Below, piece by piece: positions 22,145 through 34,919 of a stretch of 64,000 nucleotides of DNA. Position numbers and translations under genes: made by a program. Source of the stretch: Lycorma delicatula (taxonomy: Eukaryota > Arthropoda > Insecta > Hemiptera > Fulgoridae); assembly GCF_047948215.1 (NCBI RefSeq), contig NC_134455.1, positions 79,287,689-79,351,688 of the forward strand, given 5' to 3'. The notes below the pieces were generated by a model, which saw only the letters and a list, made by a program, of their open reading frames with translations, had not been told where the DNA came from and did not search any database. Numbering within the stretch: the first letter of the stretch is position 1; every line of letters begins with the position of its first letter.

Positions 22145-23690
22145 TTATTAACTATAACTAACATTTCGTGTATAAAGCATAGTTTTCAGATTCATTTTTA
22201 AATTTTAATCAAATTTGACATTTTGTTAATTAAATTATCCATTTTTGATTTTAATAAATATTTTATCAAAATGTGCCTTAAAAATTCAATCTGTAATTTT
22301 AATATAAACAGTTATTAATAGTTACAATCAACCACTTATTCAAAAATAAAAATTAAAATCATATAACTTAAGAAATATATGATTTTCCTCAGGATAACAG
22401 TCGAAAACACTACAGGTATTGTATTTTATTTATTTATTTAATTTATTAACTGTTAACTTAGTTAATTTTATTTCGCTTTATTTTTTAATTTTATATTTTT
22501 CAATATTTCTTAGGATTTTAGTGTACCAATTCTCTTATTCTTCCGACCACTTGATTTTAATTCGTGGTTCATTTTATTCCTGATTGTAAACCTTCGTACT
22601 TTTGGATTGTTTTCTTAAAAATCTTGCTATATTGGAATGTTCTCTACAGAAATTAGTTTTTATCATTAGTATTTTCTTTTCATTAATTTTTATTTTTAGA
22701 TTTAAATTTTTAATTAGAATAATTTATTTCATTATACTAAAAAAAGTCAATAAACAAAAATTTATTTATTTTTTAAAACAGTACTTATGATAAACATAAC
22801 AATAATTGCAATATCATAGCCAAATGAATATTATTTGTTATGTAATTACAGCAGTAATAATGTTAAAAATATTACGAGAGAATATTAACTTAGATTCAAT
22901 TTAAACATGAAAAATGGGTGGTTAATGGTATGATTAAAATGAATTGGAATTTGGTTATATTTTTTAATAATTCCAGAAAAATCTAAACCGTTTATGTACA
23001 TAAATATGTATATATTTGATCATAATTAGCAAAATAATTTTGTTCTTTCATCAAACAGCAAACTAATAGAAAAAAAAAGTTAATATCATCAAATTTCAGC
23101 TTTCTGAAATTTCAGGAAGTATTTTTTAATAAATAAACATGTGGTTTCATTGTTTTTGGAAAAGTGGAAATGAAACTTTTTATTAATTACTTGCACTGTT
23201 AAATACGTTAAACCACTTATACTTATCTAGTTATACATGTTTACGTTCACAAATTATTTAAATATTTTTCAAAAAACTTAAGAATTAATTTAATTTTTAA
23301 AGGAGAGACCATAAAAAACAGATTTTTACTATCTTTCATATTCCATATGTAATATAACATAGAAAATACGACTTAAAAATAAATAAAATATTCCCATTAA
23401 CTTTTATTTTTTTTTTTTTTACATTACTAAAAAGAGACCAGTGTAAACCATAAAGCATAATATATTTTTATTTGAAAGAAGGTATTTGTTAAACTGTTCC
23501 TTATATAAATTAAGCTTTTCTTTTTAGCAATGAGAAATCACTCCAATCCATAAGGTTGGAGTTAGGTTCATAAGTATGACTGTACTACTTGCAGTTCTTG
23601 CAGTAGATTTAAATCTTTCTCAGATCGTTTAAAACTGTTCAGATACGACACTCAATAAATAAAAATCGATAAAACCTATAACCACTTCCA
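22145..23690. other. AT-rich stretch, no gene seen
   Basis: No recognisable feature. Confidence 0.6.
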
Positions 23691-23696
23691 TATTTT

Positions 23697-24802
23697 TACT
23701 TTCCCGTCTAGCGCTATAGCAAAGCAATAGCTATAAAAGGAAAAGTTTTGTTATCGGTCTAATTTCGGCATGTGCAGGTTTCACCAGATCTTAAGACCAG
23801 ACCTAAGCAACACAAAAGCCGGATGGAAATGTTCACGATGGGTATTCCGTGTTTCATACCGTATATCTCCGGAAGTACTCGATCGATTTTGACCAAACAT
23901 GGCCAGATTACATCTATATATGGGGCATTGATGCCTTTAAATTTTCAACTAAAAAGGTCAAGGGAGTGAGGATGTAGAGCAAGGTCACCATCAGTATCTA
24001 GAGATTTTACCTTCTTAAGGCCTTATTTTTCTTACGTAATTTTGTTAAAAATTATAAAATAATATTTCCAACAAAAATTTTTTGCAAAATCACACCCCCG
24101 CCTCAAAAAAATGCTCTTAATAAACTAGTGGTTAAGTGGGAGTAGTGCGTCATTAGTACCCTTTGTCACCAAAAGGAGCGCTAGTGTAGCATGACGTATC
24201 AGTACTGTAGTCGTCTCACTCTTTCGCTCTCTCTCTTTTTTCTGTTTAGCCTCCGGAACCACCGTGACGTATTACTGCACAGGATGAATGAGGTTTACAT
24301 GTATGAACGTAAATGAAGTGTCAGGTCGACCATTCCTGATATGTATGGTTAATTAAAACCTAACCACCAAAGAACATCGGTATCCACGATCTAGCATTCA
24401 AATCCGTATAAAAGGGACTGCCTTGACTAGGATTTGAACCTTAGAATTCTCGACTTTGAAGTCAGCTGATTTAAAATGACGAGTTAACCACTACATCAGC
24501 CCGGTGGGCCTGCTGCATTCGTCTGTTATGTTGTAACGTCACAGGTGAGCGGTAAAATTAAATAAACGAATAATACTAAACGTGTGAAACAGTGTTTAAT
24601 ATGCATCCTAGAACCGCCACACCCGCGGAAATTAAATTCGGTATGCGCGCACGCTTTAGTTAGAATCGTTGAATTAAATAAATAAAAAAATATTATATTT
24701 AAATAAAGTGATAAATATTTTTAATTAAGTTATGTGTGTGTAAGCCGTACATCAGAAAAAAGCCGCGTGACAGAATTTCCTAACTTGGTTGTCAGTTTTT
24801 TT
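23697..24802 (+). mobile_element. Family D hairpin-ended repeat, copy D3, carrying a SINE B
   Basis: It starts with TTTTTACTTTCCCGTCTAG and the AGCGCTATAGC hairpin. It continues with GTTATCGGTCTAATTTCGG, a block encoding ILTKHGQIT in one frame, CATTGATGCC, the GTAACGTCACAGGTGAGC site at about 24530-24548, ACACCCGCGGAAATTAAA, and ends at TTGGTTGTCAGTTTTTTT. A SINE B (24235-24510) interrupts it just before the GTAACGTCAC site. Removing that gives about 830 bp, in line with D1. Confidence 0.78.
24235..24510 (-). mobile_element. SINE B, near-full copy inside D3
   Basis: From left to right on the plus strand it reads tail to head: CTGTTTAGCCTCCGGAACC, CAGGTCGACCATTCCTGAT, ACCACCAAAGAACATCGG, TGACTAGGATTTGAACC (B box reversed) and CACTACATCAGCCCGGTGGG. 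Both sides carry a TCGTCT word at or near the junction, a possible short target duplication. The R1-type target site is intact. Confidence 0.87.
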
Positions 24803-25079
24803 ATGCAGGTTTTACGAATCTTTATTGTAAAGATAATAAATTTTTCTTATAAAATTGTACGTTTATGGGTATATTTTCATACAAGTTACCATTCATATTA
24901 TAACTAAATGATGAAATGAAAATGAAATAAATTGAAAATCATGAAATTTGATGCTGTTTTATATTAGGAGTATTTTTTATTACTTGGATGAGGAGTACAA
25001 GTCAATGGAGGATGGATTTTATGAAAATTTTATTCATAAATTAAAACAAACAATTAAAAAAAAATTATATATATATATA

Positions 25080-25600
25080 TATGTTTTAATGAATGATAAG
25101 AAAATAATGAAGGTTTAGACAATAAACCAATAAATGTCTGCATAAAAGAAAGAAGAAATGATTAAGGAAAAAAGTATAAATACTTAGATACAATGTTATC
25201 ATAAGATTTTAAAAGTAAAAATGAAATACAAACAATAGTAGCAGTAAAAGGATTTAAAAGAAAGAAACAGTTATTGTATAGTGTGATGTGGTTATAGCTA
25301 AAGAAGCTATCTCGTGAAGTGTACTTATGTACGGTCGTGAAACTTTGGTACTAAGAAAAAGGGAAATAAAAAGTTGAAGATTTATGAAATGTGGGCGGCA
25401 TGTAGAAGATTAAATGGATAGAAAAACGAAAATAGTTTCTTAATCTCATAAATCAGAATAGAAAATCTAATTGGCTGGTTTATTATGACAGGCAAAAGAA
25501 TGTCCTTTTTGGAAAAGCTATCGGAATTTAGAATCAATCTATCCGGAATGAAATTGAGGTCTTGATCATTGTGAAATTAGGTTGTTATTCAATAAAAGAA
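25080..25600 (+). pseudogene. LINE remnant: RT thumb and C-terminal region
   Basis: Piecing frames gives KYLDTMLS near 25175, REVYLCTVV near 25315 and LVLRKREIKS near 25350. EMWAACRRLNG near 25385 follows, then NLINQNRKSNWL. This is the pattern 'KYLG ... LYGCETW.LRK.E...L..FEMW.WRR..KI.W' of the thumb of a common arthropod LINE, with many stops. A more 3' part of a similar element lies at 58.0-58.3 kb. Confidence 0.55.
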
Positions 25601-25745
25601 AAAATGTATATTTTTGTTCAAGTAATTCGAAACACTTCTGTATTAGATATTTTCAAATGTAATTTATATAACTTAAGATGTTAGTAAATATCGGATAGAA
25701 TAACACAGAAAACTACATAACGAGTTTAGTAATTTTATCGTACAT

Positions 25746-26650
25746 GAAAAAGTGACAACACAGTTGCAAGACTTTCTAAGCCGCGTTCTGGGAAAGTCCT
25801 ACAACTATGGGTTGTTTCTGATGCACGGCTTACACATACAACTTAATTAAAAATATTTATTTATTTTACTTAAAATATTTTTTTAAATATAATATTTTTT
25901 CGTTTATTTAATCCAATGATTCTAACTAAATCTCACGCGCGTACCGTATTTAATTCGCGGGGTACTAGCGTCGACGGTCACCACTAAATAAGCTATTTAA
26001 TTTCACAACTTACGTAGAATAAATTTGGCTTGTACGGTCGGTAGACTGATGTAGCCACGAGGCTTAACGCACCAGGTACCGAGTTAAACGGGCGATCGAG
26101 TTCGAGACCCAGCCAGACCGAGTTAATTTAATTAATTTATTTAATTCTACCACTCACCTGTGTTGTCATAATATAGCGGATGACAACAGTATTTTTTTGG
26201 GGGAATGTGATTTTGTAAAATTCTATTTTTGCCAAAATTGTTATTTTTTAATTTTTGAAAAATATGCCTAAGAAAAATACGACCTTAATTAGATGAAGGT
26301 TTGAGATACTGAGGGTGACTTAGCTCTACAGGCTCACCCTTTTCCTTTTAAGATATAAATTTAATGTAAAATACAATGCCCCATACATAAAAGTAATCTG
26401 ACCATGTTTGGTCAAAATCGGTTTTGTAGTTCTGGAGATATAACGTGTGAGACACCGAACACACAGACGTACATACGAACATCCGAACATCCGGAAAATT
26501 TCCATCCATTTTTTTTTTTTTTTTTTGAGTTCCTTAGGTGTCAAAACGTCAAGATCCGGAGAAAACAGCATATGCTTAAACTGAACCGATTACAATACTT
26601 TCCTTCTAGAGCTATAACCCTGCTGTAGAGCTATCTAAATGAGAAAGTAA
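25746..26650 (-). mobile_element. Family D hairpin-ended repeat, copy D2, with tRNA-like insert
   Basis: On the minus strand it begins with TTTACTTTCTCATTTAG and the hairpin region. It carries a block encoding ILTKHGQIT, a decayed CRE-like site (ATGACAACACAGGTGAG), then a tRNA-like insert at 25990-26122, then the end block TGTGTAAGCCGTGCATCAG and TTGTCACTTTTT. The insert occupies the same place as in copy D5. Confidence 0.75.
25990..26122 (+). mobile_element. tRNA-derived insert (SINE C) in family D
   Basis: The plus strand reads as a cloverleaf-like unit: GGTCGGTAGACTG at 26037, A box TAGCCACGAGG, B box GAGTTCGAGACCC at 26099-26111 and CAGCCAGACCG as the 3' acceptor side, with GGTC pairing to GACC. 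The non-tRNA part (AAGTTGTGAAATT on the other strand) lies upstream at 25990-26035. The same unit sits at 48156-48300 in the same position of copy D5. Confidence 0.65.
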
Positions 26651-26652
26651 AC

Positions 26653-26878
26653 ATACAGTAAATAGAAAATACAGTATAAACAGAAATGAAATTTTGCCAA
26701 TTTTTATTATATTACATGGAATTATTAAATTAATCTAAGCAAATAATTTTATCTATCTTTCACAAAAAAAAAAAAATTATTATTGTAAAGGTTAAAGTTA
26801 TGCATAAAAATTAATAAATATTAATCCGTAATTAATAAATATTAATTATCTTTACCCGTATATATTAATGAAATATTA
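26653..26878. other. AT-rich spacer with an imperfect inverted repeat
   Basis: ATCCGTAATTAAT at about 26824 has its reverse complement ending at the left target duplication of the following SINE B. Confidence 0.5.
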
Positions 26879-26887
26879 ATTACGGAT

Positions 26888-27185
26888 AAATTGACCCACC
26901 GGTTGGTCTAAAAGTGAACGCGTCTTCCCAAATCAGCTGATTTGAAAGTCGAGAGTTCCAGCGTTCAAGTCCTAGTAAAGTCAATTATTTTTACACGGAT
27001 TTGAATACTAGATCGTGGATACCGGTGTTCTTTAGTGGTTGGGTTTTCAATTAACCACAAATCTCAGTAATGGTCAAACGGAGACTGTACAATACTACAT
27101 TTCATATACACTCATACATATCCTCATTTATCCTCTGAAGTATTATCTGAACGGTAATTCCCGTAGGATAAACAGAAAAAAAAAG
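26888..27185 (+). mobile_element. SINE B, full copy with 9-bp target duplication
   Basis: The order is CCACCGGTTGGTCTAAAAG (A-box region), AAATCAGCTGATTTGAAAG, GCGTTCAAGTCC (B box), ACCGGTGTTCTTTAGTGG, TAATGGTCAAACGGAGACTG, ACGGTAATTCCCGTAGG and poly(A) with G. ATTACGGAT flanks it at 26879-26887 and 27186-27194. This is the clearest reference copy of SINE B in the window. Confidence 0.92.
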
Positions 27186-27194
27186 ATTACGGAT

Positions 27195-28510
27195 GGACTA
27201 AATTTTTAATGCTATTGAAATGCTGGAAAAATTCAGAAATACGATAGTTTGAATATTTTACCTAAAAAGAGAAATAGTATTTCTTATATAAATTTTATTT
27301 TTGTTTTATTCTGGTTTTTGTAACAAAGGATTAAAACTGGAATATGAAATCTTTATTTAATCCAAATTTGTACATAACTCATAACACCTTTTCCGTTTAT
27401 ACACATTACTAGTGGATCTGGCAATGTTCCGTTATTGTCAGAATGTTTACCGCAGTTCAAATCTCACTACCATATAAATCATTAAAAAAATGCATAAAAA
27501 ATAACCTAAAACTTATTTTTTAATTTAATTTAATGTTAATTTAATTTCCTATATTTCGAGAGGTTTTCACTGTCTATATCGATCGATGTTTATGACAATA
27601 CCGACTTGTCAGTTTATATTGAACTTGATTGAAAATAATAGTTTGTGCTTTTTTTAATTATCAATGTATCTCTTTTAAATTTTCTTCAACGTATGATGCT
27701 AATAAGGCATAATCACTCCCGAAACAAATAATAATAAATTATGAAATTTTCAGGGAAATTGGTTAACAAGTTTATGAGTTATTATGGCACACACAAAACG
27801 AATACTGTCTTTTGTTTATATAGATAAAAACAATTACTTTTATGTTTATCTCCGATAATCCTTATATAAATATACTGAGTGTTCCATATTAAAAAGTTAT
27901 ATTCAGGAATTACTACAGAGATGAATGTGATGTGGACATTAGCAATGAAATATTATCATTGAATTTTTTCTCTTTACTGTTACTGTTAAAGAACAAAAAA
28001 TCTATAACATAAAAATTTCCGTAACTTTCAACCACGCAATTCAAGGAATGAGAGACCGTTTTTCTTAAGAAAATCTTGATTTTAATAAATTAATCTTTAT
28101 TTTGATGGGAATAAACTTTATACACTCTGTAGATCAAATAAATGTAAAACAAATAATGGAATTAAGATAAAAAAATAGATTTATTTAAAATCCATATTGA
28201 TTACTTAAATACTAAATATGAAATAATTTTAAGGTATACACATTAAACATAAATAATTTCACAACTCAAAAACCACTATTGAAAATTACTTTGAGTATAT
28301 ATTTATGTACATACTAAAGGAGATCCAGATAAATCAGTTTGCTTTAATTCACATTATTTAAAAATTCGTCAACAGAATAATATTTTTTCCGTCAAATAAA
28401 AACTTTAATTATATTTTAAACAAACTGGTGAGAAAAAGTTTCAAATGGTTTGGTAATTTATTGAAATTGGCAATAGAAACATAGTGAGGAACTTTCTTGT
28501 AAGTACTGTG
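27195..28510. other. AT-rich stretch, no gene seen
   Basis: No gene. Near 27460-27485 the words GCAGTTCAAATCTCACTACC look like a tRNA B-box scrap but cannot be placed in a family. Confidence 0.5.
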
Positions 28511-28515
28511 GTGAG

Positions 28516-29220
28516 AAAAAAAAAAAGCTGATAACAGTAGTAGGACATTCCCGTCACGCCCTCTTTTCTAATGTAAGCTTACACAAACAACTTAATTTAA
28601 AATATTTATAATTTTACTTACATTTAATCCTTTTTTATTTATTTAATTCAATGATTCTAACTGAAGCGAGCGCATACCGTATTTCATTTGCGCGGGTATG
28701 GCGGTACTAGCGGCCGCATTATCACCACTTTTTTACACTAAATATTATTCATTTATTTAATTCTACAGCTCACCTGAAACGTCAAAACATAGGAGTTGAC
28801 TACAACTGTACATCAGTGTTACACTAGCGCTTCTTGTGGTGTGAGAGGGTACTATTGGGGCAGTATACCCGCTTAGCTAGTTTATTTAGAGCATTTTTTA
28901 AGTTGGAGGTGCGATTTTGCAAAAATAGTTTTTTGTAATTATTATTAGTTTTTAATTGTTATCAAATATGATTAAGGAAAATAAGACGTTAATTAGACAA
29001 AATCTCGAGAAACTGAGAGTGGCCTTGCTCTACAGCCTCACACCTTTGACCTTTTAAGTTGATAATTTAATGGCGTCAATGCTTTATATGTAAAAGTAAT
29101 CTGACCAAATTTGATTAAAATCGGTTCTATAGTTTTGGAGATATAAGGTATTTAGACAGCGACAACAAACACATACACGTACGTACGAACAGCCGGAAAA
29201 TTTCCATCCGGTTTTTGGGT
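28516..29220 (-). mobile_element. Family D repeat, copy D4, hairpin end missing
   Basis: The left end has poly(A), AGCTGATAACAGTAG and CCGTCACGCC. The GCTCACCTGAAACGTCA site, the CTGAGAGTGGCCTTGCTCTA block, CCAAATTTGATTAAAATCGG and ACACGTACGTACG follow. It stops at CCGGTTTTTGGGT, about 170 bp short of where the terminal hairpin lies in the other copies. Confidence 0.78.
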
Positions 29221-29509
29221 GATCATTTTTGTATCTTAAAAACTCGTTTGATTTTTTTGAGAAAGCTCTAAGAGACAACATTCTACGTTAGAGGGGAATA
29301 CACATAAGCGTAATAATTATTTAATAATGATGAAATGCGTAGCGTTATATTAAGGCGCTTCAAAGCAAAACAGTAAGACGATTTTATTACAAACGAAATA
29401 AATTTAATCTTCCCACTAGAACTTGTAATCTGACAAAACTTCGAGAAATGTTGCTTTCTACAAAATACTATCATTAATGGGAATTCTATCCACGGAATCA
29501 CCCATGTTA

Positions 29510-29960
29510 CGTCTACCTAAGAAGCACAATGAAACGGTTTTTTCCAAGTTTAGAGTTAGATGGTCACTATCCATGCAGTGAATAATTTTTTGACGTGAAA
29601 TTTCCAATTTCTTTTAAATAATTATCGTCAGATATAGGTACAATTATGTCGTTTGCAAAAATGGTTGCAATAAACGGCTCAAGATTTTGAGGTAAATTAA
29701 GTCTTATTTTACATCCTTTTTTTTATTATGTAGAGGAAACTTTATTTGTTACAACATATATTAAAACCGTCTACGTCAAAATCTTTGTTAGTAATGTCTA
29801 CTCCATTTTTTGGATAAATATACATCAGTCTCCCAGGAATTCATCTGGAAAGAGCCTAAAAGTATTCCTTATTGTCGATTTTTTCCCAGATTTTGAGGTT
29901 CCTCTATCGGTCCATTGCTCTTTTATCTGCATCCAGACCTTTTCCTTTCGTGAATTATTT
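29510..29960 (-). pseudogene. LINE reverse transcriptase remnant (YADD region)
   Basis: On the minus strand the translation shows LEPFIATIFANDIIV near 29680-29640, a decayed YADD-type catalytic motif, then a further block HLTLNLEKTVSLCFLG near 29565-29520. That is the usual sequence after the YADD box in Jockey/CR1-type LINEs. The upstream part (to about 29960) is also moderately GC-richer but its motifs are unclear. There are stops and frame changes. Confidence 0.6.
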
Positions 29961-29999
29961 CCTTCTTGATGGGTTTAATGTCGATTTTTTTTTTAAACC

Positions 30000-32900
30000 A
30001 TTCACATTAATATTAAGAATATGGAAAACTATTTGTCATTAATTGGTAAAATCGTGATTTGATAGAGGGGGCTCTATATTTAGAACTGTCAAAGGACTCA
30101 GTCTCCTATTTGATAACTGTATAAAGAGTCAAATCTAACAATTCGGATGCTCATGGCGTAACATCATACTTCCTTATTCTTCTTATTACACAATACAATC
30201 AATGTTTGTAAAACATTTTCTCAGTAATACTTTACAGATTAAATTTAGTATTTTTATCTACTAAAATATATATAATAAAATTTTATTTATTTTTCCTTCT
30301 CCCCTTTTTGGTCATCTAAAGTCTATCAGGAAGCAAATGGAATTCTCATCCGTTTAAGGGTTGAGAGATGAATCTTGCATTCCAAGTTTTCATAAATCGG
30401 AAATTAGGTGTAAAAATGCAATGGACAATTTAAAATCAATTTTATAGTATAATAGAATATTAGTAGGGGTAAGTACATGAAATCATATCAATATTTTTTT
30501 GCATTTTCTAAATAAATCTTTAATTCATTTTTTAACCTTGAATGTTTTATTACAAAATAGAAAATAATATTTCAAACTATAAAGGAAATAAAGATGAATA
30601 TTAAAGGTTTTTTACTATAATGGAACGTATACGTAATTAAGGGGTCCTAGAAAAATCTTAGCACTTTATCTTATCGAGAATATTAGAAAAAGGCTGAAAA
30701 TATAAATAAACAGACGATATATATCGAATGTATTTTATGAATGTAAGTTACTATTTTTTATCAGCGGATATGATTTGTAAATTCAAATGAATGAAGAAAA
30801 TTTATTTTCTTTATACGGAAAAAAAGGGTTAAGATAAAATGTTTTGTTAATTTATTGTTATAAGGTCAAATAGCAATGTATTTCCAGTAGAAAATTATAT
30901 AATTATTTCTTGTTTTTTTTTCTTCTATTTTTAGATACGGAAGAGAGGATTAAATTAATCTTTTCATAAAATATTACAATAACAGAAACATAAAAAAACC
31001 GGACGGTTTTATGGTTTAAAAAATTACTAGTATATATATAAAATAGACCAAAAGGTTATCTTTGTTTTTATGTTATATTATTAGTTACTTTTTATGCTAT
31101 TTTCACAAATAACATATTTTATTAATGTTATGCCCAGTACATTATAGATTGGTGATTATTAGCGGTGTTTTCTAATAAGTACTATTACTATTAATACTAT
31201 CTTTCATTAATGTTAATGAACGTTTAAAAATAAATAACTTATTAATCGTTATCATGATTTTCTTTTATATATAGGTAAGTAAAGTTTTTAAATTATTTTC
31301 AAAACTTGTCATTTTTTGTTTAATTATATCCATATATCTTTAAAAATAATACACAAATAATAATGAAAATAATACCACTGAGTTACCGGTCAAACAATTT
31401 TCATTTTCATATATTATCAAATGAAAATATCGGTTTAAAAATTAAACTACGGTATTTCAAAAAATAATTGTCCTTAATTTTGATTGCTTTGACGTTGATA
31501 GAGTAATCTTATTTATTTTTAGTATAAAATTTAATTCTTCTTTATAATAAAAAATTTAATTTTTCTCTAATAATAATGTTAAAAATGATGACGTTATTAA
31601 TTTTCTATTTATTGATTAGTTCATACGCAACTCCAGAATAAAATATGTTTTATTAAATTAGTAAAACTTTATAAAAAAATAATACAGATTCAAATCTGTA
31701 TAAAATAACTTTATTCAACGTACCATAGAATATTTTTTAAACATCTAAGGAAATATGTATTTTCGGGTAATTGAAGAAATTTGTTATCTTGATAACAATT
31801 TATTTAGAAAAAAAAATTGAATAAAAGTTTTAATTATATAGACTGAAATGACAAAAGGTTTTTAAAAATTCACTTCTATTTTTAGAGGCCTAGTTCATTA
31901 ACCTCTAAACCTCTACTCATAAAAATTGATTAGTGAACTACTATATCCTGATAATGCAGGATTTTGAGAAACATTTTAAAAATGTTTTATTTTTTATAAT
32001 CATTTGAAAGTTAGGAAAAGTGTATAAAATTAAATCTGTAATGGTGGGTTGTTTCATAATTTTTTTTAAAATGAGTAATATCTAATAATTGTATTTATTA
32101 TGTGGTTTTATATTTTATAAACCTAAAGAACTCACACACATAAATTTTAAAAGTCTAATCCTATTTAGATGTACCTACCTTCCCTTTATATCTCCCAAAT
32201 TGTTTCTCCGATTTTGTAAGACCTTTAATAGAATCATCGCCTCATAGACAAAAACATAAACACAAGTCCCTGTAAATATTTCTCTGAAAATCTTTTTTCC
32301 GGAAATACAAAATAGTAGTTCACAGAAAGAAAAATTGACAAATAAATTTTTACAAAATTTATTTGTCAATTTATTTAATTTGTCAAAAATAATATTTTTG
32401 GTTGGGAAAAATTTGAGACATCACTCTTTTATTAGTTTCGGATTTCTCATACTATAACGACCGGCGAAAAAAAATAAACATTTGACATTTTGGAGGGGCA
32501 GTGCTTTATTCAAAGTTTAAAAATTATTTCTTATGAAGTCTTTTGTAAATTCTTATTAAGAATAATTTTTATATCCTCATGAAGTAAACGGAAAAGCAAT
32601 TTCACTAAAGTAGTTCCCCATTTGAAATTTATTAAATTAAATATTTCCAAATAAAGTTGTTTCGAATTGTGTTTTATTTTTATCTTCTCTATTAACTTAC
32701 CTTATTAGAATACATTCATAGTGACTTAATCATAGAAAAATACTAAAATTACCAAAGAAAAATTATAAAAATTGTTTGCAATCATCAACTATTTACAATA
32801 AATGATAAATACACGTTTATAGACAGATTTTTAACTTTCTATTTTCTAAAATGTAATGAAAATATTATCACCCGAAGAAATTATAAAAGTACACTCTTAT

Positions 32901-33360
32901 GGTCGAATTTATTTAACAGAACTAGAGATATCTTAAGAATAAATTTTACTATAAATATGATTAAAAAAAATTATTAAAAAAAATATATTGACTTAATTAA
33001 AAGTTTATTCTGTATTTTTAAAGCAAAATAAAAAAAACATTTGTTAAATAAATACCAGCCGATAAAACATTTTTAGTTTGATTTTAAATATAATCGAAGA
33101 TGTAGATGTTACTATTTTTAACTATTTTCAGAACTGTTGAATTTTTATGATATGAAACCGAAGGTAATACTTAGATAAGAAAGTAAGCTTAAATTGTATT
33201 ACAGATATAATTTGACTTTTCACACGAGAATAATAAGCCACCTCCTTCTGATCAAAAAAAGAGAATTATCAAAATTGGGTTATAAAATTAAGTGGATATT
33301 AAGGGTTTGACTACTCATTTCTATCACATTTTTATACGTAATTTAATGTTTACATATATA
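30000..33360. other. AT-rich stretch, no gene seen
   Basis: Nothing recognisable. Frames of up to about 64 codons show no known domain. Confidence 0.55.
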
Positions 33361-33364
33361 CTCA

Positions 33365-33412
<48 letters not shown>
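33361..33412. repeat. (TG)n(TA)n microsatellite
   Basis: About 12 bp of TG units followed by about 36 bp of TA units. A GC-richer piece (CCCTCGCGTCCTAGC, 33420-33545) follows and may belong to the next repeat. Confidence 0.9.
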
Positions 33413-33414
<2 letters not shown>

Positions 33415-33419
33415 AGAAC

Positions 33420-34400
33420 CCCTCGCGTCCTAGCTTCCCCCGCCAAACGAAGTATGGTTACTTGCATTTCCAGTCGCGGTCAATTTTTTTCTCTTTTATG
33501 TTTTACTGCATCTGTCCAGCCCCTTAGACCTCGCTGTGTTCGTTAAACTCATGCTTGTGAGAATAATAACGATAAACAAAAATTAAAGCAGTCCAATTTA
33601 CAAAAAATATCGGTGTATTTTAATCTCTTCAGAACATTCTTAGATCACTTTTATGGGTATTACTCGTCGTAGATCTCATCTGGGTATTACACCAAATAGT
33701 CGGCTTTCAAGTTAAAAATATTAGTTTTGGTTTCCAGTACGAAGTAGGTAAAATGTACTTTGCCTGGTGGTGACCGTTACCCGACAAACACCACTTGGAG
33801 GTGACCTTACTTTGTTTCTCATTTAAAAAAATTTTTAAATTACTTTTATTTTATGTTTTTTACTCAAGTAACCGGAGACGGGTGCAGCCAGTCGTGTCGC
33901 ACATACAGTAACAGTGGTTGTGTTGCTTCAGCCGCCGCTCCGTACACGATTCGAAATTCAAAAAACATGAAAATGGTTTTTACTTATTTATTTAAAGAGT
34001 ATTTGCTACTCTTAATCTATTAAATTTGTAATACAGTCGTAAATGGAAAAATTTGCAAACATTACTCACCCCTTATCTTTCTTCACCCCTTTTAAGAACG
34101 AATTTCAAAAAAAATCTATAAATTCGTTTTTAAATATTTTTATGAAGATTACACACACCTAAAATCAAGGTGATATCTTCATTTATTACCGAGAAATTAA
34201 AAAAAATAGCCGGGTTTCAAAGAAAATAAAAAATCCACTTTAACCATTTAAACTCGGGATTTCAAAAAATCCTTTCTCCGTGTACACTTACACAGTAAGA
34301 AGAACATGTATACAAATTTTCATCAATTTATTTTCAGTAGTTTTTGCTAGGCCTTGAATCAGTCAGTCAGTCAGGACAAGTTGGTTTATAGGTACAGATA
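33420..34400 (+). repeat. Uncharacterised interspersed repeat ending in (CAGT)n
   Basis: The stretch is less AT-rich than its flanks, includes CAGCCGCCGCTCCGTACAC at about 33931, and ends with ACTTACACAGTAAGAAG, TTTTTGCTAGGCC, (CAGT)n at about 34359-34374 and GGACAAGTTGGTTTATAGG. Ends of this style occur in many insect interspersed repeats. No protein motif is visible. The 84-codon frame at its left end runs out of the TA repeat and is not convincing. Confidence 0.45.
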
Positions 34401-34816
34401 TAAATAATGATATAATTATCTATAAATACCTTTGCTTTTAATATATATATTTTTTTTTATTTTACGCGTTTTTTTTTTTTTTATGTAAACATGCAAAATA
34501 AATATTGTATCTTATTATATGTATGTGTATGAACGATTGTATGTTTGCATAATTTATATAAAGTTTACTCATTCTAAGAAAAATAATTTTAATAAAAAAT
34601 TTTATTATCAATTTTAATATGAGTATAAAGTGAACAAGTCAACAAAAGATAAAAATGATTTATTATTAGCAAACCACGGACGTGTTATTATAGGCCTATT
34701 GATGAATGAACATATGATTTAATAAAAATTATTACACCCAATGACGTCAGAAGACTTTGGTAAATGACCTTACGTAAGATAAATTTTATCAGAAAATATT
34801 ATAATAAAATACAAAT

Positions 34817-34819
<3 letters not shown>

Positions 34820-34884
<65 letters not shown>

Positions 34885-34916
34885 TATATATATATACATA
34901 TATATATATGTATATA
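34820..34916. repeat. Long (TA)n tract
   Basis: Nearly pure TA for about 60 bp, then interrupted TA/CATA/GTA to about 34916. Confidence 0.95.
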
Positions 34917-34919
34917 AAT

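Noticed and set aside
23772..23969. Open frame with ISGSTRSILTKHGQIT, also seen at 26.3-26.6 kb
   Set aside because: The shared peptide comes from a conserved DNA block of family D. Frames differ and are broken in other copies, so I do not call a gene.
33292..33546. 84-codon frame running through the TG/TA microsatellite
   Set aside because: Low-complexity translation without a domain.
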